A DNA stretch of 30,420 nucleotides from JAVBNW01 sp031551255 (lineage in GTDB: Bacteria > Bacillota > Clostridia > Christensenellales > UBA1750): positions 1-30,420 of the forward strand of contig JAVBNW010000047.1 of NCBI GenBank assembly GCA_031551255.1, given 5' to 3'. Below, piece by piece: positions 22,338 through 30,392 of this stretch (positions within the stretch are counted from its first letter, which is position 1; every line of letters starts with the position of its first letter). The notes under the pieces were generated by a model, which searched no databases, had not been told where the DNA came from, and worked only from the letters and a program-made list of their open reading frames with translations. The position numbers and the translations under genes were made by a program.

Positions 22338-23941
22338 TCGTGAAGCGGTATTATGCGCAAACCATGTCCGAGGCGATGAACGTCATCCGGGCGGAACTGG
22401 GCCCGGACGCCGTAATTTTGTCCTCAAAGCCTGTACGGGCGAAAGGCCTGATGGGCTTTTTTCAAAAGCGCCAGCTCGAGGTGATCGCGGCCTATGAACC
22501 GCGCCTGGAGAGCCCGCGCACCCGCGAGGAAAGAGAGAGCAACGCGTACGCTACGGCGATACGCGTCGCCAAGCAGGAGAAGGAGCTTCGCCAGCCCGAA
22601 AAGACCATCCCGCCCGCGCCCGGCGCCGCCTTAGGCCCTTCGGGCAAGCCGTCCGCGCCCGCTGCGCCGCCCAAGGCGGATATGCCCAACGTAACTTCGG
22701 CGGGGCGCGCGGTGAGCGCCTACCAAAGCGCTGCGACCAAATCAAATGTCAGGGCGCCGGAGGGCTCGTCCGGCCCGGAGCTTACGCCTGCGGCGATCGG
22801 CCAAGCCTCGGCGGATTCTCTTGCTCCGGGTGCCCAGGCGATACAGGACGCGCTTGCGGCGGCGCTGGCGGCCCGCGAGGCTGCCCGCAACGCGCCTCCC
22901 GCGAAGAGCGCACCGGAAGATCGGAACGGCCCTCAGGAAATTACGGGGGCGGAGCGCCGCGCACGCGAGGAATCGCTGCTGCGCGAGCAACAGCATTTCA
23001 TTCCGCTAAGCCCCCCAGAAATGGTCATCACCTCATCAAAACGCGAAGAATCCGCTCCGGCAAAGGAAACGGATGACGACAGGATCGGCGAGCTGGAGCG
23101 AAAACTTTCGCAGGTCGCCGATGCCATCGGCGCCGTTGCCGACAAGATCGGCAGCGGGGATCCGGTTTTGGGCGACGAAGCGAAGCGAGTCTTCGGCGCA
23201 CTGGAGGAAAGCGATGTAGAGGAAAAGCTCGCCCGCTCCCTTGCCAGGGAAGCGCAGGAGCTTGCGCCGCGCATAGGCGGAACCCCCAGGGAAGCTGCGG
23301 TTAGGCTCTTGCTTCGGGAGATGCGCGAATCCGGCCCGCTTACGTTTCATAAGGGCGAGCGCGCGATACTGGTGTTTATGGGGCCTACCGGCGTGGGCAA
23401 GACGACCACGCTCGTGAAGCTCGCCACCATGTGCGCGGTGCGCAGCGGGCTCAAGGTGGGCGTGATCAACACGGATACCTACCGCATTGCGGCGCAGGAG
23501 CAGCTTAAGATTTATGCCGATATCCTGGCGGTGCCTCAGTCGGTCATTTACGCGCCGGGCGACATGGTTTCGGCGCTGGAGATGATGCAGGACCGCGAGG
23601 TGGTGTTTGTCGACACCGCGGGCAAACGCCCGGGCGATCCCCAGCACCGCGAGGATATGATGGCCCTGCTTGCGGCCGCCGGCCCGCAGGCGCGCGCCAT
23701 CCTTTGCATCGCCGCGCCAACCGGGCCCAGGGCGCTACGCGAGGTGATCCGCCACTACGACTTTTTGCCGGATTACGGCATGATTCTAACCAAAGCCGAC
23801 GAGACCGCCGGCGCGGGGGCCGCAATTAACGCGTGCTCGTTCTCCGGCAAAAACCTTCACTATCTTACGGCGGGCCAATCCGTGCCCGACGATATCGAGG
23901 AGGTTGACGCGCGCGTGATCGTGGAGCGTCTTCTATCGTGA
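22334..23941 (+). CDS. flhF: Flagellar placement GTPase FlhF
   Basis: A 535-residue SRP-type GTPase that sets flagellar number and position with FlhG. Residues 1-50 form the usual FlhF start (MIVKRYYAQTMSEAMNVIR, AELGPDAVILSS). A long Ala/Pro-rich, low-complexity middle (about 70-240) is probably disordered. The NG domain follows, with P-loop GPTGVGKTT (350-358), INTDTYRIAAQEQL, DTAGKRPGD near 426 and LTKADET. The middle is longer than in Bacillus FlhF (about 366 residues in total). The start overlaps the flhA stop and its end overlaps flhG, so all three are coupled. Confidence 0.95.
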   Translation: MIVKRYYAQTMSEAMNVIRAELGPDAVILSSKPVRAKGLMGFFQKRQLEVIAAYEPRLESPRTREERESNAYATAIRVAKQEKELRQPEKTIPPAPGAALGPSGKPSAPAAPPKADMPNVTSAGRAVSAYQSAATKSNVRAPEGSSGPELTPAAIGQASADSLAPGAQAIQDALAAALAAREAARNAPPAKSAPEDRNGPQEITGAERRAREESLLREQQHFIPLSPPEMVITSSKREESAPAKETDDDRIGELERKLSQVADAIGAVADKIGSGDPVLGDEAKRVFGALEESDVEEKLARSLAREAQELAPRIGGTPREAAVRLLLREMRESGPLTFHKGERAILVFMGPTGVGKTTTLVKLATMCAVRSGLKVGVINTDTYRIAAQEQLKIYADILAVPQSVIYAPGDMVSALEMMQDREVVFVDTAGKRPGDPQHREDMMALLAAAGPQARAILCIAAPTGPRALREVIRHYDFLPDYGMILTKADETAGAGAAINACSFSGKNLHYLTAGQSVPDDIEEVDARVIVERLLS

Positions 23942-24816
23942 TGCATGCCAAGGATCAGGCGGCAAGGCTTAGGGAACTGGTGGAGGGCGCGCACAGCACG
24001 GCCTCTTCCGTGCGCGTCATCGCCGTAACCAGCGGCAAGGGGGGCACCGGCAAGTCGGTTTTGTCGGTAAACCTGGCCATTGCCTTTCGGCGCATGGGCA
24101 AGCGCGTGCTTCTCATCGATGCGGACTTTGGCCTTGCGAACGTGGATCTGATGCTGGGCATCTCCTCCTCAAAGACTCTAGCCGACGTACTATCGGGGAG
24201 GCTTGCGCCGACCGATGCTATACAGGAGGCCGTAGAGGGCGTGCGCTTCTTATCCGGCGGTTCAGGGGTGGAAGAGTTAATCGCCATGGATGCCCAGGCC
24301 GTTGGCTCTCTGATCTCCCGTCTCTTGCAATTGGAAGGCGATACTGATATCATTTTGGTCGATACCGGCGCGGGCGTAAACCCCGTCGTCCTTCGGCTTA
24401 TCCAGGCCGTTAGCGAGGCGGTGATCGTTACGACGCCCGAGCCTACCGCGGTGATGGACGCGTATGCGCTGATCAAAATACTCTCCATGGCCGAACAAAG
24501 GCCCGCGCTCCGCTTGGTGGTAAACCGCGTGGTGACCCGGCGCGAGGCGACAGAAACGCCGGAGGCAATCATATCCCTCGCCCGCAAGAATATGCATATG
24601 GCGATCGACCTGCTCGGCACTGTCGCCGCGGATCCGCTGGTTCCGCAGACCATCAAGCGACAAATCCCCCTGTTGGTCGCCCACCCGGGCGTACAAGCCT
24701 CGCGCGATGTTCAGCTCATCGCCGGCAAACTGCTCGGCGTCGCGCCGAGCACGGAAGGGGCGGGGCTCTCTATGTTTTTTCAACGCTTACTCCGACCGCG
24801 CGCGGCGGATCGATAG
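23938..24816 (+). CDS. flhG: MinD-like ATPase FlhG (YlxH)
   Basis: A ParA/MinD-family ATPase of about 292 residues that partners FlhF and controls flagellar number. The deviant Walker A motif SGKGGTGKS lies near 32-40 and is followed by LLIDADFGLANVDLMLGI. DTGAGVNPVV matches the Walker B region, and a C-terminal amphipathic helix is likely. The frame can start at GTG (23938, overlapping the flhF stop) or at ATG (23941). FlhG proteins usually have an N-terminal DQAxxLR activator helix that stimulates the FlhF GTPase, and the sequence DQAARLRELV near residue 6 fits this exactly. Confidence 0.95.
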   Translation: MMHAKDQAARLRELVEGAHSTASSVRVIAVTSGKGGTGKSVLSVNLAIAFRRMGKRVLLIDADFGLANVDLMLGISSSKTLADVLSGRLAPTDAIQEAVEGVRFLSGGSGVEELIAMDAQAVGSLISRLLQLEGDTDIILVDTGAGVNPVVLRLIQAVSEAVIVTTPEPTAVMDAYALIKILSMAEQRPALRLVVNRVVTRREATETPEAIISLARKNMHMAIDLLGTVAADPLVPQTIKRQIPLLVAHPGVQASRDVQLIAGKLLGVAPSTEGAGLSMFFQRLLRPRAADR

Positions 24817-24833
24817 CCGGGAGGTTACAGCGA

Positions 24834-25496
24834 ATGGATTTGAGAACCTTGCTTCGGTTGGGCGAGCGCCTTGAGCTGCGCGTTGATAAGCTCAGCTACC
24901 GCAGCGGCGTGCAGGATATTCCTTCCGCCGGCGAGCTGATCGCCTCACATCCCCTTGACAGGCGCAACCTGCCCGTGCATCTGGATCCCGATCAGGATGT
25001 GGATGTCATCTTCTTTCGGGAAAACGGGCAGTTCGTATTTGCGACAAAGCTTCTTGGGCGCGCCAGGGTTGGGAATGTAGCCGTGGTTCGCCTGGCTGTA
25101 GGGAAGGGCGAGCCCGTCAGATTTCAGCGGCGAAGCGGCTATCGCCTTCCGCTTACAAGGCCGGTTACAATGCGCCCGCTCAACCCCAGCATGAATTTGC
25201 AAGAAGAGTATCACACCTTTACCACCGACCTGAGCGAAAGCGGGTTGCAGGTGGAGTTTCCCTCTATGGTGGGGATCGGCACCGTATTTGAGGTGGATTT
25301 TTCCATCGAAATGGATGCGTTTGAGCAAATTGGACTGCGCGCGGCGGTTTGCCGCATGATGCCGCCCGAGGAGCGGGGCAAGCCCTGGCGGCTGGGCATG
25401 CGTTTTTTGGATTGCCCCGAGGATATCCGGCGCCTGATCTCACGGTATATCATGATGGAGCAGGTTCAAAGGCGCCAGTTGGAGGCGGAGGAATAG
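24834..25496 (+). CDS. PilZ domain c-di-GMP receptor, YcgR-like flagellar brake
   Basis: A 220-residue protein with the two-domain layout of YcgR/YpfA. The N-terminal YcgR-type beta-domain (about 1-95) has GERLELRVD and VIFFRENGQFVFATKLLGR. The PilZ domain starts with the arginine motif RRSGYR (99-104) and has the second c-di-GMP binding motif DLSESG (132-137), then a beta-barrel ending near 215. On binding c-di-GMP, such proteins slow or clutch the flagellar motor. The ATG has GGGAGG 8 bases upstream. It sits between flhG and fliA in the operon, as in many Clostridia and Bacilli. Confidence 0.93.
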   Translation: MDLRTLLRLGERLELRVDKLSYRSGVQDIPSAGELIASHPLDRRNLPVHLDPDQDVDVIFFRENGQFVFATKLLGRARVGNVAVVRLAVGKGEPVRFQRRSGYRLPLTRPVTMRPLNPSMNLQEEYHTFTTDLSESGLQVEFPSMVGIGTVFEVDFSIEMDAFEQIGLRAAVCRMMPPEERGKPWRLGMRFLDCPEDIRRLISRYIMMEQVQRRQLEAEE

Positions 25497-25630
25497 CTTC
25501 TGCGCGCAGCCGCGCCTCTTTTTATCTTCGCTGTGGACGGCGGCAATCATTTCTACCGGATATACTTTGAGGGCGGTAAGTTCCATAGGCAATGCATTGA
25601 ATGACTACCTAAACAAAGGGAGGGGTCGCC

Positions 25631-26386
25631 ATGCCCGATGCCAATCCGGAAATCGCAAAATTGTGGCGATCCTACGCCGATCATAAAGATCCTAAGGTCA
25701 AGGGCGAATTGCTGCTAAATTACGTTGAGCTCGTCCGTTCGATCGTGTTGCGCATGATGCCCGTCTACCATGGTTACAACGAGTTCGACGATTTGGTCAG
25801 CTGCGGCGTATTGGGGCTGATGGATGCGATCGATAAATACGATATTACGCAGAACGTGCGCTTTTCGACCTATGCGGCCATGCGCATCCGCGGCGAGATC
25901 ATCGACCATATGCGCAAGGGCGATTGGGCGCCTTCCAGCTTGCGTCGCAAAATCAGCGCGGTCAATGCTGCCTTTGAAGAGCTTGAAGCGACGTTGATGC
26001 GCGCGCCTACCGAGGAGGAAATCGCCAAGAAGATAGGCATGCGGCCCGATGAGGTTTCAGAGGTTCTTGAAAAAAGCTATATGTTTAACCTCGTACATTT
26101 CGAAGATCTTCTGACGGAGACGTGGACCTCGATCCCCGGCGCTTCGGACAGCGAGGAAAACCCGGAAGCGTATGTCGAAAACAGGGAAGTGCACCAGGTG
26201 CTTGCGCAGGTGGTGGATTCTTTGCCGGAAAAGGAAAGGCTGGTTATCTCGTTATACTATTATGAGGAGATGACCTTAAAGGAGATCGCCGCCGTGCTTG
26301 GTGTATCGGAATCCAGGGTTTCGCAAATCCACTCAAAGGTATTGCTCAAGCTGCGCGGCCAGCTCAAGGCCGCATTTCCGGCATGA
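25631..26386 (+). CDS. fliA: RNA polymerase sigma factor for flagellar genes (FliA/SigD, sigma-28)
   Basis: A 251-residue sigma factor of the FliA/WhiG family that directs late flagellar and chemotaxis genes. Region 2 is clear (YNEFDDLVSCGVLGLMDAIDKYD, then FSTYAAMRIRGEIIDHMRKGDW), followed by region 3 (TEEEIAKKIGMRPDEVSEVL) and a region 4 helix-turn-helix (MTLKEIAAVLGVSESRVSQIHSK). The length is normal. The ATG has AAAGGGAGGGG upstream. It comes 134 bases after the PilZ gene and overlaps the next gene by four bases. No anti-sigma factor flgM was seen in the window. Confidence 0.96.
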   Translation: MPDANPEIAKLWRSYADHKDPKVKGELLLNYVELVRSIVLRMMPVYHGYNEFDDLVSCGVLGLMDAIDKYDITQNVRFSTYAAMRIRGEIIDHMRKGDWAPSSLRRKISAVNAAFEELEATLMRAPTEEEIAKKIGMRPDEVSEVLEKSYMFNLVHFEDLLTETWTSIPGASDSEENPEAYVENREVHQVLAQVVDSLPEKERLVISLYYYEEMTLKEIAAVLGVSESRVSQIHSKVLLKLRGQLKAAFPA

Positions 26387-27135
26387 GCGGCGGGGCTGAT
26401 GTAGCCCTGGAGGGGCTCATTTCCGTCAAAGCCGCGCTTCGGGCAGGGTCACGGCCGATCGAGCGCATCTTCGTCGATCAAAGCAAGGCAGACCGGGCGA
26501 TTAGCGATCTTTTGCGCATCGCCTCCGAGGCAGGCGTTGCGGTGGAGCGCGTTTCGCGAGATACGATCGATGCCATGGCATCGGGCAGAACGCATGGAGG
26601 GGTGCTCGCGCTGGCGGGCGAGAGGCGCTATGAAGATGTCGCAAGCCTCGCCTTGCCGAAAAATGCCTGCGTCGCGGTATTGGAAGGCATTGAAGATCCT
26701 TACAATTTCGGGTTTTGCGTGCGTTCGCTTTATGCTGCTGGCGTTTCCGGGCTGATTGTACCGCCCAGGGAATGGCGCGGCGCGGAAGGCGTAGTCGCCC
26801 GTTCCTCGGCCGGCGCTTCAGAGCTTATGCCCACCGCCGTTGCCGCCGACCCCGGCGAGGTGGTTCGCGCGTTTGTCGGCCAAGGCTATCAGATCGCTTG
26901 CGCGCTGAAAGCCTCCGGAGCGATTTCGTTGTATGACGCGTCGTTTCGGTTCCCGTTACTCCTCACAATCGGCGGAGAAAAGCGCGGCATTTCAAGGGCG
27001 TATCTCGATCATGCGAGCTTGCTTGTGAAGATTCCCTACGCGCGGGCGTTTTCCCACGCGTTGCCCTCGGCGGCCGCCACATCGGTGTTGGCCTTTGAGG
27101 CGATGAGGCAAGCGGGTGCGTTTTCAGGGCGTTAG
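26383..27135 (+). CDS. TrmH/SpoU family RNA 2'-O-methyltransferase
   Basis: A 250-residue SPOUT methyltransferase that would methylate a ribose 2'-OH in rRNA or tRNA, RlmB-like. An N-terminal L30e-like substrate-binding domain (about 5-90, LEGLISVKAALRAGSRPIERIFVD) is followed by the knotted domain. Motif 1 is EGIEDPYNFGFCVRSLYAAG, motif 2 is TIGGEKRGIS, and motif 3 is reduced: LPSAAATSVLAFEAM, without the usual SLNVS Asn. Motif 1 has the key Asn and Arg. Because motif 3 is diverged, SAM binding or target may differ from RlmB. The ATG overlaps the fliA stop (ATGA), which is an odd place for an RNA methylase and suggests co-expression with motility genes. Confidence 0.83.
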   Translation: MSGGADVALEGLISVKAALRAGSRPIERIFVDQSKADRAISDLLRIASEAGVAVERVSRDTIDAMASGRTHGGVLALAGERRYEDVASLALPKNACVAVLEGIEDPYNFGFCVRSLYAAGVSGLIVPPREWRGAEGVVARSSAGASELMPTAVAADPGEVVRAFVGQGYQIACALKASGAISLYDASFRFPLLLTIGGEKRGISRAYLDHASLLVKIPYARAFSHALPSAAATSVLAFEAMRQAGAFSGR

Positions 27136-27291
27136 CGCCCCGCAGAAAAAAATCCCCGGCGACGTTCACCAATTATGCTTCCGCGCTTTGCGCGGCGGCA
27201 TATCGTCGCATATAGGATGGGAATGGATCATCCATATAAACATACAAAAACGATGCGCCGGATAAGGCGGCGCGGTAGGGGGAAGGGCACA

Positions 27292-29097
27292 ATGGCGGAA
27301 TTTTCGGCGGCGAGTTATGAAGAAGCGGTAGTGGAGGCTGAAAAAAAGTTCAACCTCGGGCGCGATCAGCTCGAGATTTCGGTGATCGAGCAGGGGTCTT
27401 CGGGGCTGTTTTCCAAGAAGCCGTGGCGCATAGAGGCGTCGATGAAGCACATCGCCGCGCCGAGTGCGCAAAGTTTGCCCCAGAGGGATGGCGGCGAAGT
27501 TTTTGGGGGCCTTCACGAGCAGGCGAGAATCCGGCTTATCTATACCCCCGAAGGCGTCATGCTCGAGCCGGACCCGGCGATCAGCGACGCGGAGATGGGC
27601 AGCTATTTTGCCCGCAGGGAGTTGCGCGATCTTGATTTTCAAACGGCGAAAAAGCTCATCGCTCGCGGAGATAGCCCCGTGCAGGTGGCGCCCGCACAGC
27701 AAGAGGGCCCGCCCGCCAGAGACGAAGTGCTTGTAACCTTCGCAAAGGACGACATGACGGCGTATCTCGTGCTTTACCCCGGCGATGAAGGCGGTGAAAG
27801 GGCCACGTACGAGTCCCTGATGCAGGCGTTGACGGAGCGCTATAAGATCGTCTGCGGCATCGACGAGGAGAAGCTAAGGCGCATCGCCAAGGCGCTGCCC
27901 TATCGGCAGGAGATCGAAATCGCCCATGGCCGGCAGCCTGTCACGGGGCAGGACGCCACGATCGAAATGCACTTTCGCCAAAGTCATTCCATGCGCCCCA
28001 AGCTGCTGGACGGCGATCGCGTGGATTACTGGACGCTCGATTTGTTCGAAAGCGTGCGCAAAGGCCAGGTTCTTATCACGCGCACCCCTCCCACCTCGGG
28101 CGCGGACGGCGAATCCGTGCGCGGCCGGCCGCTTCGCGCCAAGTCGGGCAAGGATAAGCAGCTGCCGCGCGGCAAGGGCATCGTCGTCAGCGAGGATAAG
28201 CTTCAGGTGGTTGCGGCGCTGGATGGAATGGTTACATTTACAAGCGGGCAGGTCAACGTCGCCAGCTGCTACATCGTCCAGGGCAATGTGGATATGTCCA
28301 CCGGCAACATCGATTTTGTCGGGGATGTGGAGGTGCGCGGCAACGTCATCGCCGGCATGACGGTCAAGGCCGAAGGCAGCGTGGAGATACACGGCGTCGT
28401 GGAGGCGGCCTCCATCGTGGCCGGGGGCAACGTGGTGCTTCACCAGGGCATGCAAGGCATGGGCAAGGGCGAGGTAATCGCGGGCGGCGATGTGGCGGCA
28501 AAGTATTTCGAGCGCGTCAAGGTGGTTGCGCGCGGCGTGGTTACGGCGGATGCGATTTACCACAGCGAAGTAAACTCCGTGGAAGGCGTTATGCTCGCGG
28601 GCAAGCGCGCGAGCCTCATCGGCGGCGTCACCCGTTCGGCTAAGCTGGTGGCGGCCCGCACGATCGGCTCCACATCCAACACCTCCACCATCGTCGAGGT
28701 CGGCATCCTCCCCGAGCAGCGCGAGCGCTATAACTTCCTGGAGACGGAGCTTATAAGGCTTAGCAACGAGCGCGAAAAGATCGCCCTGTTGGTGCGCACC
28801 TACGGCGCGGCCCCCAAGGAGGGGGAACCGGCCGACCGCGATCAGGTACGCCAGAGGGTTTTGGAGGCGAACCGCAGCCTGCTGAGGCAGAGCGCCGAGG
28901 CGACTGCCGAGCGCGACACGCTCAGGGCCTCGATGGAATCGGTAACCGGCGGCCGCGTTCACGTGCTCAATACGATCTTTCCCGGGGCGCGGGTCGTGAT
29001 CGGGTCGGCGGTGTATATCGTGGAAAACCCGATCGACTATGCGACGTTCCGGGTCATGGACGGCGACGTCGGCTTCGTGGCCTGCGAATATTCGTAA
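27292..29097 (+). CDS. Jag_N and FapA (DUF342) domain protein
   Basis: A 601-residue cytoplasmic protein. The first 55 residues match the Jag N-terminal domain (SYEEAVVEAEKKFNLGRDQL, then GLFSKKPWRIEA). A FapA/DUF342 region follows, with a flexible barrel part (VDYWTLDLFESVRKGQVL, KGIVVSEDKLQVVAALDG), then a right-handed beta-helix of repeated VEVRGNVIAGMTVKAEGSVEIHG-like turns (about 335-480), and a coiled-coil C-terminus. FapA proteins are linked to flagellar assembly and polar placement in Vibrio and are common near fliA in Clostridia. The ATG at 27292 was chosen for its GGGGGAAGGG site; an upstream open frame to 27175 has no site. A possible promoter (TTGCGC, 17 bases, TATAGG) lies near 27190-27220, but it is weak. 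Confidence 0.87.
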   Translation: MAEFSAASYEEAVVEAEKKFNLGRDQLEISVIEQGSSGLFSKKPWRIEASMKHIAAPSAQSLPQRDGGEVFGGLHEQARIRLIYTPEGVMLEPDPAISDAEMGSYFARRELRDLDFQTAKKLIARGDSPVQVAPAQQEGPPARDEVLVTFAKDDMTAYLVLYPGDEGGERATYESLMQALTERYKIVCGIDEEKLRRIAKALPYRQEIEIAHGRQPVTGQDATIEMHFRQSHSMRPKLLDGDRVDYWTLDLFESVRKGQVLITRTPPTSGADGESVRGRPLRAKSGKDKQLPRGKGIVVSEDKLQVVAALDGMVTFTSGQVNVASCYIVQGNVDMSTGNIDFVGDVEVRGNVIAGMTVKAEGSVEIHGVVEAASIVAGGNVVLHQGMQGMGKGEVIAGGDVAAKYFERVKVVARGVVTADAIYHSEVNSVEGVMLAGKRASLIGGVTRSAKLVAARTIGSTSNTSTIVEVGILPEQRERYNFLETELIRLSNEREKIALLVRTYGAAPKEGEPADRDQVRQRVLEANRSLLRQSAEATAERDTLRASMESVTGGRVHVLNTIFPGARVVIGSAVYIVENPIDYATFRVMDGDVGFVACEYS

Positions 29098-29160
29098 AGG
29101 CGCGGCTTGTTTTTGCCACGCCCGGCCTGCCTGCCAACACGCGTTTTATAGGGTAGCCTT

Positions 29161-29196
29161 TAAAGTTTTCGTGAAAAAATACCGAAGCTATATGAT
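29161..29196 (+). promoter_or_regulatory. Candidate sigma-28 or sigma-A promoter after the FapA gene
   Basis: In an AT-rich island, TAAA (29161-29164) is followed after 16 bases by ACCGAAGC, which shares the CCGA core of the sigma-28 -10 box GCCGATAT. Overlapping it, TATGAT (about 29191-29196) could be a sigma-A -10 box with a poor -35. Either would drive the two small genes downstream. Confidence 0.35.
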
Positions 29197-29295
29197 AGGA
29201 TAGAAAGTGGCGGGGTAGAAATAGGATAAGGGAAGAGGAGCAGTTCCTCAATGCGACGCAGGATGCGCTGCAGGCCGTACAAGGAGGTGATGTAC

Positions 29296-29634
29296 GTGTC
29301 GCTTCGCGGTATCGATGGACAGATGATGATCAACCGCACGGGCGATTACGCGCGCGAGGCGAGCGTGCAGCTTAGGCGGGGCGATGTCGCGCAGGATTAT
29401 CTTGCGCACCAGAACAAGGTCCTCGCCGATCTTAAAAAAGAGCAGGTGGCCCAGCTCGAGGGCAAAGAGGCGGCGCGAATTCGTCTGGACGAGCGTCCGG
29501 AGGGAGATCCCCGGCAAGGGAGCCGTAAGAAAAAGAAAAAGCAGCCCCCCGCGCCCGTTAAGGACGATGGTTTTGTTCCGGACGATCCCACGGTGGGCAT
29601 TTCGCTGCCTAAGAGGCTGGATATCGAGGTGTAA
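29296..29634 (+). CDS. Small conserved-looking protein of unknown function in the motility operon
   Basis: A 112-residue soluble protein that I do not recognise. The N-terminal two thirds are predicted helical and highly charged (RTGDYAREASVQLRRGDVAQDY, then NKVLADLKKEQVAQLEGKEA), followed by a basic stretch with KKKKK and an acidic-hydrophobic tail ending in LPKRLDIEV. There are no Cys residues and no membrane segments. The GTG at 29296 was chosen because AAGGAGG lies 8 bases upstream; the ATG at 29290 would be only two bases from that site. It lies between the FapA-like and SwrB-like genes, so a role in flagellar assembly is a guess from context. A Shine-Dalgarno this strong argues that it is a real gene. 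Confidence 0.7.
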   Translation: MSLRGIDGQMMINRTGDYAREASVQLRRGDVAQDYLAHQNKVLADLKKEQVAQLEGKEAARIRLDERPEGDPRQGSRKKKKKQPPAPVKDDGFVPDDPTVGISLPKRLDIEV

Positions 29635-29705
29635 ACACAATGCGGCGGCCGAAAAGGCCGCCGTCCGCGCATGCGCAAAATTGCTTCTGGTGGGAGGGTG
29701 TTCGG

Positions 29706-30272
29706 ATGCCTGTGCCGCAAGGTGTCGTGATTGCTCTGGTGTTCGTGGTGGTGGTCTGCGCCTGCATCGGCGGCCTGATCGTGCTGTATTTTCGCAGCAA
29801 GAAAAACGCGCCCGGCGCGCCTAAGGAAGGGGATCGAGGGTTCGAGCGAGAAAATCGCCTGTTCGCGCTGTTTCAAAACATCGAAGACATGATGGACGGC
29901 TTTGAATCCTATGTGCAGGAGACGCGCGCGTCGCTGGAGATGGAGAGGATCGAATTCCTGCGCGAAAAGGAAGAGATTACCCGCATGCACGCGCGAATGA
30001 TGGCGCTGCTGCAGCAATTTCGCGAGGAAGTCGAAGCCGCGCGAAGCGACGTGCCCGAAGCCGCGCCTCCCGCGGCCCAGCCCGCCCCCGAGCCCGAGCC
30101 GGAACCCGCGCCCGCGCTGCCCGAACCCGCGGTGCAGCCGTCCAGCGCGCGCGCACAGTCCATATGGACGATGCACTTAGAGGGGAAAAGCGTTTCCGAT
30201 ATTTCGCGCGAGCTGGGCATCGCGTACACCGAGGTCAGCCTGACGCTCAAGGTGCTGCTGGGCACCCACTAA
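29706..30272 (+). CDS. SwrB-like membrane protein (DUF6115 type), motility-linked
   Basis: A 188-residue protein with one N-terminal membrane helix (about 6-29), a coiled coil (about 45-115, FESYVQETRASLEMERIEFL), a Pro/Glu/Ala-rich linker (about 118-150) and a C-terminal helix-turn-helix-like segment (LEGKSVSDISRELGIAYTEV, near 158-177). This layout and the position downstream of sigma-28 match SwrB (YlxL) of Bacillus subtilis, which promotes early flagellar export-gate assembly, and DUF6115 proteins of Clostridia. The ATG at 29706 has GGGAGGGTG 6 bases upstream. Its TAA stop is also the first triplet of a two-hairpin repeat. Homology to SwrB is by layout, not by a clear sequence match. Confidence 0.75.
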   Translation: MPVPQGVVIALVFVVVVCACIGGLIVLYFRSKKNAPGAPKEGDRGFERENRLFALFQNIEDMMDGFESYVQETRASLEMERIEFLREKEEITRMHARMMALLQQFREEVEAARSDVPEAAPPAAQPAPEPEPEPAPALPEPAVQPSSARAQSIWTMHLEGKSVSDISRELGIAYTEVSLTLKVLLGTH

Positions 30273-30392
30273 CTCGTCGGTTTGCACTGCGCTCCGAAAT
30301 CCCAGCACTGCGGCGCTGGGATTTCTTACGCTTCGTGAAACCTCCTCTTCCTCAAAACCGCTGAGGCGGTTTTGAGCAGTGGGAAGAACGAC
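30270..30392 (+). repeat. Two-hairpin repeat starting at the stop codon of the SwrB-like gene
   Basis: It starts with TAACTCGTCGG, overlapping the stop. Hairpin one pairs 30297-30308 with 30313-30324 (one A-C mismatch) around TGCG. CCTCCTCTTCC follows (about 30340-30350). Hairpin two pairs 30351-30361 with 30366-30376 perfectly around TGAG, then GGGAAGAACGACGG. It is the second full copy of the repeat found after fliP, with almost entirely different stem sequences. It may run on beyond the right edge of the window. Confidence 0.8.

Noticed and set aside
25533..25604. 23-codon GTG-started peptide between the PilZ and fliA genes
   Set aside because: The translation looks protein-like (DGGNHFYRIYFEGGKF) but no ribosome site precedes it and it is too short to judge.
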